Assembly (NCBI GenBank): GCA_934234185.1
Contig: CAKQHO010000018.1
Location: 1 to 45,370, forward strand
Length of the DNA: 45,370 nucleotides
From: an uncultured Psychrobacillus sp.
Lineage (GTDB): Bacteria; Bacillota; Bacilli; Bacillales_A; Planococcaceae
Direction of reading: 5' to 3'
The notes below the pieces were generated by a model that was not told the origin of the DNA, ran no database searches, and was given only the letters and a program-made list of their open reading frames with translations. Of the stretch, positions 31,812 through 40,851 are shown one piece after another. The translations under genes were made by a program, and so were the position numbers. How positions within the stretch are numbered: the stretch's first letter is position 1; every line of letters begins with the position of its first letter.

Positions 31812-32486
31812 TTAGCGTACTTCGACCCAGCCGTTTTTGATGCCGGTTACTACGGCTTGGGTGCGGTCATTGACGTTCATTTTTTGTAGAATGCTAGATA
31901 CGTGGTTTTTAACTGTTTTTTCAGAGATGAATAGTGTTTCTCCGATAGTACGGTTGCTTTGACCATCTGTTAATAATTGAAGTACCTCGCACTCACGCTT
32001 AGTTAATAAGTGGAATGGGCGTCGGATTTCTGTTTGATGGAAGTTTCCTTTATTTTCACGTTCGCTTAGGCGACGGAATTCTTGTACTAAGTTACGAGTC
32101 ACTTTTGGATGTAAGTAAGATCCACCTTTTGCTACAACCTTAATAGCAGCAACGATTGCAACAGCATCCATTTCTTTAAGCATGTATCCTAGAGCTCCTG
32201 TTTTTAGGGCGTGAGATACATAAGACTCGTCGTCATGGATAGATAGCATGATTACTTTTGCTTCCGGGTACTTGTCCATTAATTCTTCGGTTGCATCTAC
32301 ACCATTTTTCGTAGGCATGTTAATGTCCATAAGCACTACATCTGGGAAGTGCTGCTCGTATAAGCGTAATACATCGTTGCCGTCGCTACCTTCCGCTACT
32401 ACTTCAAAGGTATCTTCGAAGTCTAGGATTCTCTTTACTCCTTCACGGAAAAGTTGGTGGTCATCTATAATAATAATTTTTGTCAT
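31812..32486 (-). CDS. degU: Response regulator DegU
   Basis: A 224-residue two-component regulator. The receiver domain (~3-120) has acidic pocket Asp8/Asp9 and phosphoacceptor Asp54 (VVLMDINMP), with Lys104 in YMLKEMDA. The LuxR-type HTH (~155-220) is LTKRECEVLQLLTDGQSNRTIGETLFISEKTVKNHVSSIL. In Bacillus it controls exoenzymes, motility and competence according to phosphorylation level. It follows degS by 35 bp with its own ribosome site. Confidence 0.97.
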   Translation of the reverse strand: MTKIIIIDDHQLFREGVKRILDFEDTFEVVAEGSDGNDVLRLYEQHFPDVVLMDINMPTKNGVDATEELMDKYPEAKVIMLSIHDDESYVSHALKTGALGYMLKEMDAVAIVAAIKVVAKGGSYLHPKVTRNLVQEFRRLSERENKGNFHQTEIRRPFHLLTKRECEVLQLLTDGQSNRTIGETLFISEKTVKNHVSSILQKMNVNDRTQAVVTGIKNGWVEVR

Positions 32487-32521
32487 TGGTTATTTCCTCC
32501 TATATAAAACGGCTCTAGTTA

Positions 32522-33667
32522 CTATTCCTCATTTATCGGAATGCTAAACAAAATTGTTGTACCATTTCCTGGCGACGAAACAATTTTCATTGTTCCTTCT
32601 AGCAAATCTACTCTTTCTTGCATACCAATCAAACCAAAGGATTTTTCTTTGACAACCTTTGGATCAAAGCCAACTCCATCATCCTTCACGATGATGTTCA
32701 TTTTATGTCTGGCCCATTCTAACTTTACCCAAGCCTCGGTAAATCTACCGTGCTTAATGCCATTTGTTAGGCATTCTTGGATTAAACGAAAAATTGCTAC
32801 TTCAAAATTAGGCTGGAGTCGCAATTCCTCTCCGAAGGTTTGGAAATGTATTTTATGGTTCGGATTATATTCTTCCATAGTTGAGATGTACTTTCGGAGA
32901 GTGGGAATCAATCCCAAATCGTCGAGTGCCATCGGGCGAAGATCGTAAATAATTCGTCTAACCTCTGAAAGTGCATTACGGACCATTCCTTTTAGCTCCG
33001 TAATCTCTTTCATTGCTTGGTCACCACCACGCTGCTGATATGTAATATTAATTAGATCTGTTCTAAGTAGCACATTAGCCAGCATTTGTGCAGGTCCATC
33101 ATGTATTTCACGAGAAAGTCTCTTTCTTTCTTCCTCTTGAGCCTCTATAATTTTTAAAGTAAAGTCTTGCTTAATTTTTGCATTTTCAAGCGCAGCCCCT
33201 ACCTCTTTTAAATCAGAGGTCAAATAGTTCATAACGATGTTAACTTGGGTGACAAGCTGATCGGCTCGATCAATCATTTCTAATAAACCTTGTAATCTTC
33301 TTTCTAATTCATCTCTTCTTTGTCGTAATTGCTTTTCTTCATTTCGTTTAATTAGTAGGTTAATTTGTAATTCGTTGGCGGTTTCATATGCATTGCGGAC
33401 CTGAGGCTCATCATAGGAATCGAAATTTTTCGAAACCTCTGCTAATCTATTACGTGCTAACCTAGATTTCGTCTCTAAAGTATCCCCTTCTACAATGACT
33501 AATTCGATGTTTCCACGAATTATTTCTAACTCCACCTTCATTTCTTCAAAGCTTTGGCGGCTCTGTTCGCTTATAATGAATATATCCTTTTTCGAATGAT
33601 CCATTACTTCGACCATTCGATCGAAAATAACATCTAACGATTGGACTTCGAAGTTCTTATTCGTCAT
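32522..33667 (-). CDS. degS: Sensor kinase DegS
   Basis: A cytoplasmic histidine kinase, partner of DegU. The DegS sensory coiled coil (~1-170) is followed by HisKA_3 with ERKRLSREIHDGPAQML and then the HATPase domain (IKHGRF...VKDDGVGFD). I take the start at MTNKNFEVQ (33667), behind AAGGGG. This makes the product 381 residues and places the phosphorylated His at position 189, the same number as in B. subtilis DegS. The 18-residue upstream extension is rejected. There is no membrane segment. Confidence 0.96.
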   Translation of the reverse strand: MTNKNFEVQSLDVIFDRMVEVMDHSKKDIFIISEQSRQSFEEMKVELEIIRGNIELVIVEGDTLETKSRLARNRLAEVSKNFDSYDEPQVRNAYETANELQINLLIKRNEEKQLRQRRDELERRLQGLLEMIDRADQLVTQVNIVMNYLTSDLKEVGAALENAKIKQDFTLKIIEAQEEERKRLSREIHDGPAQMLANVLLRTDLINITYQQRGGDQAMKEITELKGMVRNALSEVRRIIYDLRPMALDDLGLIPTLRKYISTMEEYNPNHKIHFQTFGEELRLQPNFEVAIFRLIQECLTNGIKHGRFTEAWVKLEWARHKMNIIVKDDGVGFDPKVVKEKSFGLIGMQERVDLLEGTMKIVSSPGNGTTILFSIPINEE

Positions 33668-33726
33668 ATGTTTTTCCCCTTTTTTACTTGCAAATGAGAC
33701 TTCATTCATTCTTTCTGACAAATCTA

Positions 33727-33735
33727 TTATAGCAC
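33727..33735 (-). promoter_or_regulatory. Extended -10 promoter of degS
   Basis: The minus strand reads TGCTATAAT, a full extended -10. The -35 side is AT-rich and lacks a good hexamer. It lies ~60 bp upstream of the degS start, in the degS/yvyE divergent gap. An 8-bp inverted repeat ACTAATTT/AAATTAGT (33735-33742 and 33758-33765) flanks it. Confidence 0.65.
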
Positions 33736-33804
33736 TAATTTACTAAAAATAAATTAAAATTAGTTTACAACTATATTTCAAACGATACTGGAGTGAAATT
33801 TATT

Positions 33805-34440
33805 ATGAAAAGCAATTATCGAACTGTAAAGGGTTATGGAGAAAGTGAATTAATTATTCAAAAGTCCCGATTTATCACGTATGTGAATCGAGCGGAGACA
33901 GAAGCAGAGGCACAAGATTTTATTAATAATATCAAACAAAAGCATAAAGATGCTAATCATAACTGTTCTGCCTATATGATTGGAGAGCATGATCATATTC
34001 AAAAAGCAAATGATGACGGGGAGCCAAGTGGTACAGCAGGTGTTCCGATGCTTGAAGTTCTGAAAAAAAGGGAAATAAAAAATACAGTCGTAGTAGTGAC
34101 TCGATATTTTGGAGGAATAAAGCTTGGAGGCGGGGGACTCATTCGAGCTTACGGAAAAGCAACGACAGAAGGGATTGATGCAGCGAAAATAGTAGAACGT
34201 CAATTGCATGGTTTAATGAAGATATCTATTGACTATACTTGGCTTGGCAAGGTAGAAAATGAAATACGACAATCGACATATACCTTAAAAGAAATTGCCT
34301 ATGCAGAATTAGTCGAATTATACGTTTATATAAAACTAGAAGAACAGGATAGCTTTTCGGATTGGGTCACCGAAATGACAAATGGACAAGCAGAGATAGA
34401 ACTTGTCGAAAAAAAGTATCTAGAAATGGAAATAAATTAA
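33805..34440 (+). CDS. yvyE: YigZ/IMPACT family protein YvyE
   Basis: A 211-residue IMPACT-family protein. The N-terminal UPF0029 domain (~1-115) has SAYMIGEHDHIQKANDDGEPSGTAG and VVVTRYFGGIKLGGGGLIRAYG. A C-terminal DUF1949 domain of ferredoxin-like fold follows. Relatives interact with the translation machinery, but the bacterial role is not settled. I use the ATG of MKSNYRTVKGYGE at 33805; the GTG at 33793 overlaps the GGAG. It is divergent from degS and upstream of the LCP gene and tagO, as in B. subtilis. Confidence 0.92.
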   Translation: MKSNYRTVKGYGESELIIQKSRFITYVNRAETEAEAQDFINNIKQKHKDANHNCSAYMIGEHDHIQKANDDGEPSGTAGVPMLEVLKKREIKNTVVVVTRYFGGIKLGGGGLIRAYGKATTEGIDAAKIVERQLHGLMKISIDYTWLGKVENEIRQSTYTLKEIAYAELVELYVYIKLEEQDSFSDWVTEMTNGQAEIELVEKKYLEMEIN

Positions 34441-34441
34441 A

Positions 34442-34470
34442 TTTACCTAATCTCTATTACGTTGTATAAT
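34442..34470 (+). promoter_or_regulatory. SigA promoter of the LCP gene
   Basis: TTTACC (34442-34447), 17 bp, then a perfect TATAAT (34465-34470), ~80 bp ahead of the start codon. Confidence 0.7.
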
Positions 34471-34553
34471 AAAGGGTATTGCGAAGTGTTTTTGAAACTT
34501 TTATTGTTGGAAAACGTCAGTTTTACTAACAATTCCCTAAGGAGATTACAAAA

Positions 34554-35615
34554 ATGAATAGAAAATTATATAAGAAGGAAAAAAAGAAGAGCTCTAAAAA
34601 GCGCTTGGCTCTGATGATTTCGTTAATAGTTGTCGCTTCTCTCTTTATTTCTTTGTCCACTTATGCGGTTTATTTGACGAAAAAAGCAGAAACTGCTGCC
34701 GATAACGCTTTTGAAAAAGTAGAGGGCAGAGAATCTTCTGATTTACGTGTCGAGAAGGTTGAACCTATTAATGACAATGTATCTGTTCTGTTTATCGGAG
34801 TGGATGATAGTGAAAAGCGCGCGCAAGGAGAAAAAGGTAGTCGTTCCGACGCACTGATGCTAGCTACCCTTAATAATCAGTCGAAAACTGTGAAGCTAGT
34901 GAGTATCCCTCGTGACTCCTATGTATATATAGATGAAGTTGGTTATAATGATAAAATTACACATGCCCATTCCTATGGTGGTACAAAGGCAACGATTGAA
35001 ACAGTGGAGAATTTATTGGAAGTGCCTGTTGATTATTACGTGAAAATGAACTTTAATGCCTTCATTGAAATCGTAGATGCTCTTGGTGGAATTGAAGCTG
35101 AGGTGCCATATAAGCTTTTAGAAAAAGATGAAAATGATCAACGTACTGTCAAACTCGAGCCTGGCTTACAGGAGCTCAACGGCAGAGAGGCTTTAGCTCT
35201 TGCTAGAACTAGAAAACTGGACAATGACATTGAGCGTGGAAAGCGTCAGCAAATGATTCTTTCTGGTATTGTGAAAAAAGCAAGCTCTGCAAGCTCATTT
35301 ACCAAATATGGTGAAGTAATAGATGCTGTCGGAAACAACATGAAGACAGACATGACGTTTAATGAGATGAAATCCTTCTTTGAATACATCAAAGGGGGGG
35401 CCCCTGAAATTGATACGCTAACTCTTGAAGGCTATGATGATATGACTACTGGTGTATACTATTGGAAATTAAAAGAGGAAAGCCTACAGGAAACGAAAGA
35501 TATTTTGAAATCCCATCTTGGTATTATACCTGGAGCAGATAACCTATCTGATAGCAGTACAACTTCCGGTTCTACACTCGATGGTATCGCAATAGAAGAT
35601 TCAACTAAAAACTAA
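34554..35615 (+). CDS. LytR-CpsA-Psr family cell-wall glycopolymer ligase
   Basis: A 353-residue membrane-anchored phosphotransferase that attaches wall teichoic acid or other glycopolymer to peptidoglycan. A basic N-terminus leads to one TM helix (~18-41). The extracellular LCP domain (~75-230) has the pyrophosphate-binding arginines in GSRSDALMLATL, VSIPRDSYVYI and ALARTRKLDNDIERGKRQQ. A low-complexity Ser/Thr tail ends the protein. AAGGAG precedes the ATG. It sits opposite tagO, consistent with a LytR/TagU-type role, but I cannot say which paralogue. Confidence 0.93.
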   Translation: MNRKLYKKEKKKSSKKRLALMISLIVVASLFISLSTYAVYLTKKAETAADNAFEKVEGRESSDLRVEKVEPINDNVSVLFIGVDDSEKRAQGEKGSRSDALMLATLNNQSKTVKLVSIPRDSYVYIDEVGYNDKITHAHSYGGTKATIETVENLLEVPVDYYVKMNFNAFIEIVDALGGIEAEVPYKLLEKDENDQRTVKLEPGLQELNGREALALARTRKLDNDIERGKRQQMILSGIVKKASSASSFTKYGEVIDAVGNNMKTDMTFNEMKSFFEYIKGGAPEIDTLTLEGYDDMTTGVYYWKLKEESLQETKDILKSHLGIIPGADNLSDSSTTSGSTLDGIAIEDSTKN

Positions 35616-35619
35616 CAGC

Positions 35620-35655
35620 AACTCTAGGAGGCATTCATACTCCTAGAGTTTTTTT
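35620..35655 (+). terminator. Terminator of the LCP gene
   Basis: AACTCTAGGAG/CTCCTAGAGTT forms an 11-bp perfect stem with a 9-base loop, followed by TTTTT. Confidence 0.93.
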
Positions 35656-35662
35656 ATCCAAC

Positions 35663-35702
35663 AAAAAAATCTTCTATTCTTATAAAGAATAGAAGATTTT
35701 TT
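35663..35702. terminator. tagO terminator, bidirectional
   Basis: A perfect 16-bp inverted repeat (35666-35681 and 35685-35700) has a 3-base loop and A/T runs on both sides. It follows the tagO stop on the minus strand and backs up the LCP terminator on the plus strand. Confidence 0.92.
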
Positions 35703-35709
35703 GCTATCA

Positions 35710-36762
35710 TTATCTATTTCCAATTGTCTTTACTAAATTTAAAATAGGTCGATAGTTTTTACCAGCCAAGCCAACGACTTCTACGAATAACTCAATAGCT
35801 AGTAGAATAATAGCTAGTAATAGTATGCCGCCCCACACTGTTGCTTGTGAGAAAATCAATGCTGCTATACCAAACATTGCTGCAAGTGCATAAATGATTA
35901 GTACAGCTTGTCGATGCGTAAATCCTGCATTTAATAAGCAATGATGTAAATGCGATTTATCTGGAGCACCAAGTGGCTGTTTCATACGAATTCGTCGAAC
36001 GATAGCAAAAAATGTATCAGAAATCGGTACACCGAGCATAATAACAGGGATAATTAATGCAATTACTGTAATGTTTTTAAAACCTTCCAGTGCTAAAACA
36101 GAAATCATAAACCCAAGGAATAGTGCTCCCGTATCACCCATGAAAATTTTTGCTGGATAAAAGTTAAATACCAGAAATCCTAATGTACTTGCTGCAAGGA
36201 TTGCAGCCATAACAGCAACGAATGGATTGGCCATGATCATCGCCATAGCAGCCAGTGTAATCAACGCAATTGCTGACACTCCAGCGGCAAGTCCATCTAA
36301 GCCATCAATTAGGTTAATTGCATTCGTAATTCCCACAATCCAAAGAATTGTTAACGGAATGGCAAAATAACCGAACTGCAATTGGAAATCACCAAATGGC
36401 AGGTTAATAAATTCAATTTGTAATCCACCGTATATAACAACACTTCCAGCCGCTAAAAGCTGGCCGAGTAATTTAGCTTTTGCTGAGATTTCAAACATAT
36501 CATCCAAAACACCTGTAATAATTATGATTAATGCACCTAGAAGCAAAGCTTTATCATATCCACCATCTGGTCGATAAGCTACATAAGCTACAACAAAAGC
36601 CAGAAATATAGCTAGTCCTCCAAGTCTCGGCATGATACGCGCATGAACTTTTCGGTAATTTGGCTTGTCAACTGCACCAATGCGGAACGCTAATCTTTTT
36701 ACAAGTGGAGTAAATAAGATGGATGCAACAAATGCCAGAACCAATGTAAAGGCAAGCATCAA
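35710..36762 (-). CDS. tagO: Undecaprenyl-phosphate GlcNAc-1-phosphate transferase
   Basis: A 350-residue polytopic enzyme of the WecA/TagO/MraY family that starts wall-glycopolymer synthesis on undecaprenyl phosphate. Cytoplasmic-loop motifs are present: MPRLGGLAIFLAF, GVLDDMFEISAKAKL (Asp pair), NAINLIDGLDGLAAG, FNFYPAKIFMGDTGA and the His motif PDKSHLHHCLLNAGF. About eleven TM helices are expected. A GAGGAG site precedes the ATG. It has its own promoter and terminator, convergent with the LCP ligase that would use its product. Confidence 0.96.
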   Translation of the reverse strand: MMLAFTLVLAFVASILFTPLVKRLAFRIGAVDKPNYRKVHARIMPRLGGLAIFLAFVVAYVAYRPDGGYDKALLLGALIIIITGVLDDMFEISAKAKLLGQLLAAGSVVIYGGLQIEFINLPFGDFQLQFGYFAIPLTILWIVGITNAINLIDGLDGLAAGVSAIALITLAAMAMIMANPFVAVMAAILAASTLGFLVFNFYPAKIFMGDTGALFLGFMISVLALEGFKNITVIALIIPVIMLGVPISDTFFAIVRRIRMKQPLGAPDKSHLHHCLLNAGFTHRQAVLIIYALAAMFGIAALIFSQATVWGGILLLAIILLAIELFVEVVGLAGKNYRPILNLVKTIGNR

Positions 36763-36807
36763 TTCTTCTCCTCCTCACAATGTCAATTGTTAAGTTAAAC
36801 TCACTGT

Positions 36808-36816
36808 ATTATAGCA
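36808..36816 (-). promoter_or_regulatory. Extended -10 promoter of tagO
   Basis: The minus strand reads TGCTATAAT, a complete extended -10, ~45 bp before the start codon. No good -35 is visible. Confidence 0.6.
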
Positions 36817-36824
36817 TGGAAATA

Positions 36825-36851
36825 GTCAAAAAATAGATTTTTTTTCTATTT
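36825..36851 (-). terminator. AT-rich terminator after murJ
   Basis: The minus strand has AAATAGA/TCTATTT (36845-36851 with 36831-36837) with an A-rich loop, followed by TTTTTT. It overlaps the murJ stop codon. The stem is short, so termination may be partial. Confidence 0.5.
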
Positions 36852-38370
36852 AATTAATTAAACGTTTGAAACGCCCATTTAGTTTCACTAAAGCAGCAGA
36901 AGCTTCTTCAATTTTAAATAAAAGAAACGATCCAACAAAGCTGACAGTGAAAACGACTAGCCCTACTATAAATGTTAACCATTTATCTCCAAAAGTAAAA
37001 TACCTATTCGATAAATAAGAAACAATGCCTATGAGCATAATAGCGAGTACTATCTTTCCAATTCCCTTATTACCCGAATTAAAGAAAGTTAATCCAAATT
37101 TATATTTTGCATATAAAGCGAGCATAATAAAATTTGTTGCGGATGATATAAGAGTTCCCCAAGCAATCGCTTGCACACCTAAGGAATCTAAGAAAAAGTA
37201 AGTAAACCCAATATTAATGAGGAATACATTGATTAAGCTAAATATTACTGGTACATATGAATTCCCTTCTGCATAATAGAACCTGGTCACATAAGTATTC
37301 GCTGCCAAAAAGAACATCGTGAGTACAAATGTTTTTAAAATTGGTGCAGTAATTTCGGTTGATTCAGTTGTAAAATTACTGTACTCATAAATAACCTGCA
37401 CTAAATTTTCCGCATAGAAAAAAGCAAATACAGTAACTGGTACGAGAAGGATGATTAAATAACGTAAGCCTTTCGTATAAAGAGACTTAATCGATGTATA
37501 ATCTTTCTCCGCTACCTTTTTACTTAGTAACGGATAAATAACCGTTGTAACGGCCGTCATCAAAATAGCCTGCGGAAATTGCGTAAGCTTGGTTGCATAG
37601 TTAACCGCTGATACATATCCATCCTCTAAAAACGCAGAGAATATACGCTGAATAATCGTATAAAATTGGATGGTTGCTCCCCCAAGCATAATTGGAAGTG
37701 CCATAATCCAAAAATTCTTCGTGGATTCGTTTTGAGCAAACGAAATTCCAACAGGAAATGTTTTCAGCTTTCTATAGCCGGCTGCTAAGAAGAAAACCAT
37801 CAGAATGGAACTTAATAAAGCCCCTAGACCGTGGCTGGTTGCCCCGACCCAATAAAAAGCAACTAAAGCAATGAGCACAAATACCGCATTATAAATTAAA
37901 ATAGCGATACTGGATAGATGAAACTTAGCATTTACATTTAAAAGCCCGCTATACCATGAAGATAATACTAAGAAAACCGTGGAAGGAATCATCCAAAAGG
38001 ACAAATTTCGTAAAAGAATATATTCCTGCCCATCAATTTTTGGGAACAGTAGATGAAGCATAGGATCAATGAATATCAACATTAATGCAGTCAATACTAA
38101 GATTACACTGCTGATTGTCGTAAAGGTCTGCTTCACAAACATCCCTTGGTCCGTACTCTTGCGGTTATACACGGAGATAAAAGCAGTAGTAAACGCTCCT
38201 CCTACAACCAAATATAAAAAGTTCGGAATCATATACGCTGTAATGATACTATCCGCGGTATTCGTTGTTCCGAATTGAAACCCAATGACCTGTTCACGAA
38301 AGAACCCGAACATCTTAGCTACAATGTTAATAATAGCGACAGCACCAATAATTTTGACAAACTTATTCAT
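36850..38370 (-). CDS. murJ: MurJ/MviN-family lipid-linked oligosaccharide flippase
   Basis: A 506-residue polytopic protein with 14 predicted TM helices, of the MOP superfamily, MviN/MurJ branch. The N-terminal signature is NIVAKMFGFFREQVIGFQFGTTNTADSIITAYMIPNFLYLVVGGAFTTAF. It could flip lipid II. Its place behind csaB and a glycosyltransferase equally suggests export of a wall polysaccharide repeat unit. The ATG overlaps the glycosyltransferase stop by 4 bp. It is the last gene of the envelope operon. Confidence 0.8.
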   Translation of the reverse strand: MNKFVKIIGAVAIINIVAKMFGFFREQVIGFQFGTTNTADSIITAYMIPNFLYLVVGGAFTTAFISVYNRKSTDQGMFVKQTFTTISSVILVLTALMLIFIDPMLHLLFPKIDGQEYILLRNLSFWMIPSTVFLVLSSWYSGLLNVNAKFHLSSIAILIYNAVFVLIALVAFYWVGATSHGLGALLSSILMVFFLAAGYRKLKTFPVGISFAQNESTKNFWIMALPIMLGGATIQFYTIIQRIFSAFLEDGYVSAVNYATKLTQFPQAILMTAVTTVIYPLLSKKVAEKDYTSIKSLYTKGLRYLIILLVPVTVFAFFYAENLVQVIYEYSNFTTESTEITAPILKTFVLTMFFLAANTYVTRFYYAEGNSYVPVIFSLINVFLINIGFTYFFLDSLGVQAIAWGTLISSATNFIMLALYAKYKFGLTFFNSGNKGIGKIVLAIMLIGIVSYLSNRYFTFGDKWLTFIVGLVVFTVSFVGSFLLFKIEEASAALVKLNGRFKRLIN

Positions 38371-39461
38371 CGGTTTGCCCCTCGGCCTATCGCTTGTTCA
38401 TATATAGCTACTAGTCTTTCAATTATTCTTTTTTCATCATGCAAATCTAATACTGCTTCAGCTTTTTCTTTATCATAATAATTCATGGATTCCATCGACG
38501 CCAGCATTTCCGCCGCTAAGCCTTCCGCATCCTTCTCATTAACTAGATGACCTGCTCCTTCTTCTAACAAAGCTACAAGTCCTCCCACTCGAGATGCAAT
38601 AACTGGTGTCCCAGTAGCAATCGCTTCCAGGGCAACAAGTCCGAACCCTTCTATATGAGAAGGAAGCACAAACACATCACTTGCCTGGAACCATGTAACC
38701 AGTTTGGTTTGCTGCACTGGATCGACAAAAATAATATCTTCATTCACAAGTGGTTGAATTTTTTCAATAAAAGCTGTGTCTCTTCTTGAACCAATTACTG
38801 CTAGTTTACTCTTTTTATTCGTTCTTTCACGTACCATCTCAAAGGCCTTTAAAAGCTCTTCTACTCCCTTTTGCTCAATCACATTCCCGACAAAGGAAAA
38901 GAGAAACTCATCTTCTGCAAGATTTAATGAAGCTCTTGCCTCCGCTTGGCTACCAGGTTTAAAAACCTCTCTATTAACTCCCATACTCATCACCGTAATC
39001 TTCTCACGAGCTATTCCAAAATCCTGATGAATTTGATCAGCTAAAACTGGTCCCACAGCTATTATATGTGCACTTTCTGCTAATATTTTAGTAGTCCAAT
39101 TTCGAATTCTCTCATTTTTTTTAGCCATTCTTTCAATATCCCCACCATGAGCGGTTACTACATAGGGAATTTTCCATAGCTTTTTCAGCATGAGAGAAAA
39201 TACTCCAGAAGGGAACACATAATGAGCATGAGTAATAGAAATAGATTTTTTATTTCCAGCTCCCATTTTTAAAACTCTCAGAGCCCATGCTATGTATTTT
39301 TTCAATACATTTTTTACCCCAGTAGCAGGGTTCGTATTAACCCCTACCACTGTTTCAATTCCAGCCTTGCGAAGAGCTTCCACTTGGTTTTTTACAAAAA
39401 TACCATAAGACAGATGCTCAGGTGTAGGATACATATTGCTTATGACAAATACTTTCTTCAT
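38367..39461 (-). CDS. GT4-family glycosyltransferase
   Basis: A 364-residue GT-B enzyme. The N-terminal Rossmann half starts VFVISNMYPTPEHLSYGIFVKNQVEALRKAG. The C-terminal half (glycosyltransferases group 1, ~185-345) carries the nucleotide-sugar EX7E-type motif in PSHIEGFGLVALEAIATGTPVIAS. Donor and acceptor are unknown. Context suggests assembly of the secondary cell-wall polymer. Its ATG shares a base with the csaB stop, and its end overlaps murJ by 4 bp, so csaB, this gene and murJ are translationally coupled. Confidence 0.92.
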   Translation of the reverse strand: MKKVFVISNMYPTPEHLSYGIFVKNQVEALRKAGIETVVGVNTNPATGVKNVLKKYIAWALRVLKMGAGNKKSISITHAHYVFPSGVFSLMLKKLWKIPYVVTAHGGDIERMAKKNERIRNWTTKILAESAHIIAVGPVLADQIHQDFGIAREKITVMSMGVNREVFKPGSQAEARASLNLAEDEFLFSFVGNVIEQKGVEELLKAFEMVRERTNKKSKLAVIGSRRDTAFIEKIQPLVNEDIIFVDPVQQTKLVTWFQASDVFVLPSHIEGFGLVALEAIATGTPVIASRVGGLVALLEEGAGHLVNEKDAEGLAAEMLASMESMNYYDKEKAEAVLDLHDEKRIIERLVAIYEQAIGRGANR

Positions 39462-40603
39462 TACTTCTTCACTGCCTTTTGAAATTGAACGGTTCCACCC
39501 ATCGCCTCTTTATGAAGATGCGCAGAAACCTTTTTCGTATTTTCTACTGTACCTGACCAATTATTTTTCATTTTACTAAATGCCTGTGCAAATAAGGTAG
39601 AATCCTCTTCAATGGAATCCATCGAGAAGCTAAATTCTCCTAGTTTCGCTAGTTGCATAAAATCATTTACTTTCTTATGGTAAGAAACTGCAATAATTGG
39701 CGTTTGCGTATCAGTAGCAAGAATTAATGAATGTAATCTTGTACCAATCACTACATCCTGCTCCATCGTAATATTTAAAATATCCTGTGGTGGCAGATTA
39801 CGATCAATAATAGACACGTTTTCCTTGGAATTCATTTTCTTAAGAATGTCCTTTGTTACGTCTGCATCCTGCGGATATTTCGTTGCAAAGAAGGTAATTT
39901 CCACCTCCTGCTCTGCAGAAAGGCTATCTAGGTTTTTGGCCATCCCAGAAATATATGCATCATACTTCGCTTCATTTCCCTCTGGCCAATAGTTTGCATT
40001 GTAATAAGGGACAGCGGTAACTCCAATCTTTTTAGGAGTGTCTGCATGAACCTTGCCCTCTCTCTGTAAAGTGAAGGCTGGATCTCCGATTATTGCCACC
40101 GGCTTTTTAACGCCAATAGATTGTAAAAGCTCTTTCGATTGTGGGTCACGAACGGATACACTATCTGCATGCTTGCACATATAGCGGATAAACCATTTTC
40201 CAAGAGACGTGTTAAGCGGACCAGCTCCACATCCATAAACAACATAGCTTGTCCCTGAGTTTTTAGCCATCATGGCATAGGAACCATATAAAGGTGCCTC
40301 TCGCTTATAAAGATCCATCAGGATACCGCCTCCACCTATTACTAATAGGTCAAAGCCTGCAACATATTTCTTATTTAACTGATAGGTTTTTATAAACGTT
40401 TTTGCAGCATTACCGTTTTTATAATAAAGCGGATAGCTCTGCACATCATATCGCTCCGATGTTTGAGGAGGATTGTTACTAAAGACAGTAATATCCTTAC
40501 TTTTAATCGGAAAGGTTTGAAGTAACTGCTCTATAATACTTAATAAAATAGCTTCATCGCCATTGTTGTCATTTCCGTAATTTCCTACGATTCCTATTTT
40601 CAT
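39461..40603 (-). CDS. csaB: Polysaccharide pyruvyl transferase CsaB
   Basis: A 380-residue cytoplasmic enzyme that adds a ketal pyruvate to the secondary wall polymer, making the ligand for SLH domains. N-terminal motifs are KIGIVGNYGNDNNGDEAILLSI and LLVIGGGGILMDLYKREAPLYG. The C-terminal half has VIGTRLHSLILATDTQTPIIAVSYHKKVNDFM. I place the start at MKIGIVG (40603), 8 nt after AAAGGATG. The ORF to 40762 reads through a repeat element and is not credible as N-terminus. It lies downstream of an SLH exoprotein. Confidence 0.94.
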   Translation of the reverse strand: MKIGIVGNYGNDNNGDEAILLSIIEQLLQTFPIKSKDITVFSNNPPQTSERYDVQSYPLYYKNGNAAKTFIKTYQLNKKYVAGFDLLVIGGGGILMDLYKREAPLYGSYAMMAKNSGTSYVVYGCGAGPLNTSLGKWFIRYMCKHADSVSVRDPQSKELLQSIGVKKPVAIIGDPAFTLQREGKVHADTPKKIGVTAVPYYNANYWPEGNEAKYDAYISGMAKNLDSLSAEQEVEITFFATKYPQDADVTKDILKKMNSKENVSIIDRNLPPQDILNITMEQDVVIGTRLHSLILATDTQTPIIAVSYHKKVNDFMQLAKLGEFSFSMDSIEEDSTLFAQAFSKMKNNWSGTVENTKKVSAHLHKEAMGGTVQFQKAVKK

Positions 40604-40651
40604 AATTTCCATCCTTTTTCGCACATAATTATAGATTATAACACAAGAAAA

Positions 40652-40807
40652 GCGTAGGCGCCTATGTCTGTATCGACTTGCAAATGGGGATCGGAGACGG
40701 CTACCATTTAAACTAGAAGAACAAGGTAACGGACAGCTAAAAACCATGAACACTAGGCTCATGGCTTTAAAATATTCTATATAAGAAATGCGTAGGCGCC
40801 TTCTTAT
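40652..40807. repeat. Pair of GCGTAGGCGCCT elements flanking ~125 bp
   Basis: GCGTAGGCGCCT occurs at 40652-40663 and 40790-40801 in direct orientation, each containing the 8-bp palindrome AGGCGCCT. The second copy is enclosed by a 7-bp stem ATAAGAA/TTCTTAT (40781-40787 and 40801-40807). The DNA between has no gene. From memory the motif resembles an interspersed element of Bacillaceae genomes. It could be a non-autonomous insertion lying in the csaB leader. Confidence 0.5.
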
Positions 40808-40810
40808 TCT

Positions 40811-40844
40811 AAAAAAATAGCCCCACTACCTAATAGTAGCGGGG
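40811..40844 (-). terminator. Terminator of SLH glycosidase gene
   Basis: The minus strand has CCCCGCTAC/GTAGTGGGG (40836-40844 with 40821-40829), 9 bp with one G-U pair, followed by CTATTTTTTT. Confidence 0.9.
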
Positions 40845-40851
40845 TAAATGT

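Noticed and set aside
40604..40762. 53-residue N-terminal extension of CsaB
   Set aside because: It translates the GCGTAGGCGCCT repeat region, has no family similarity, and a proper ribosome site precedes MKIGIVG.
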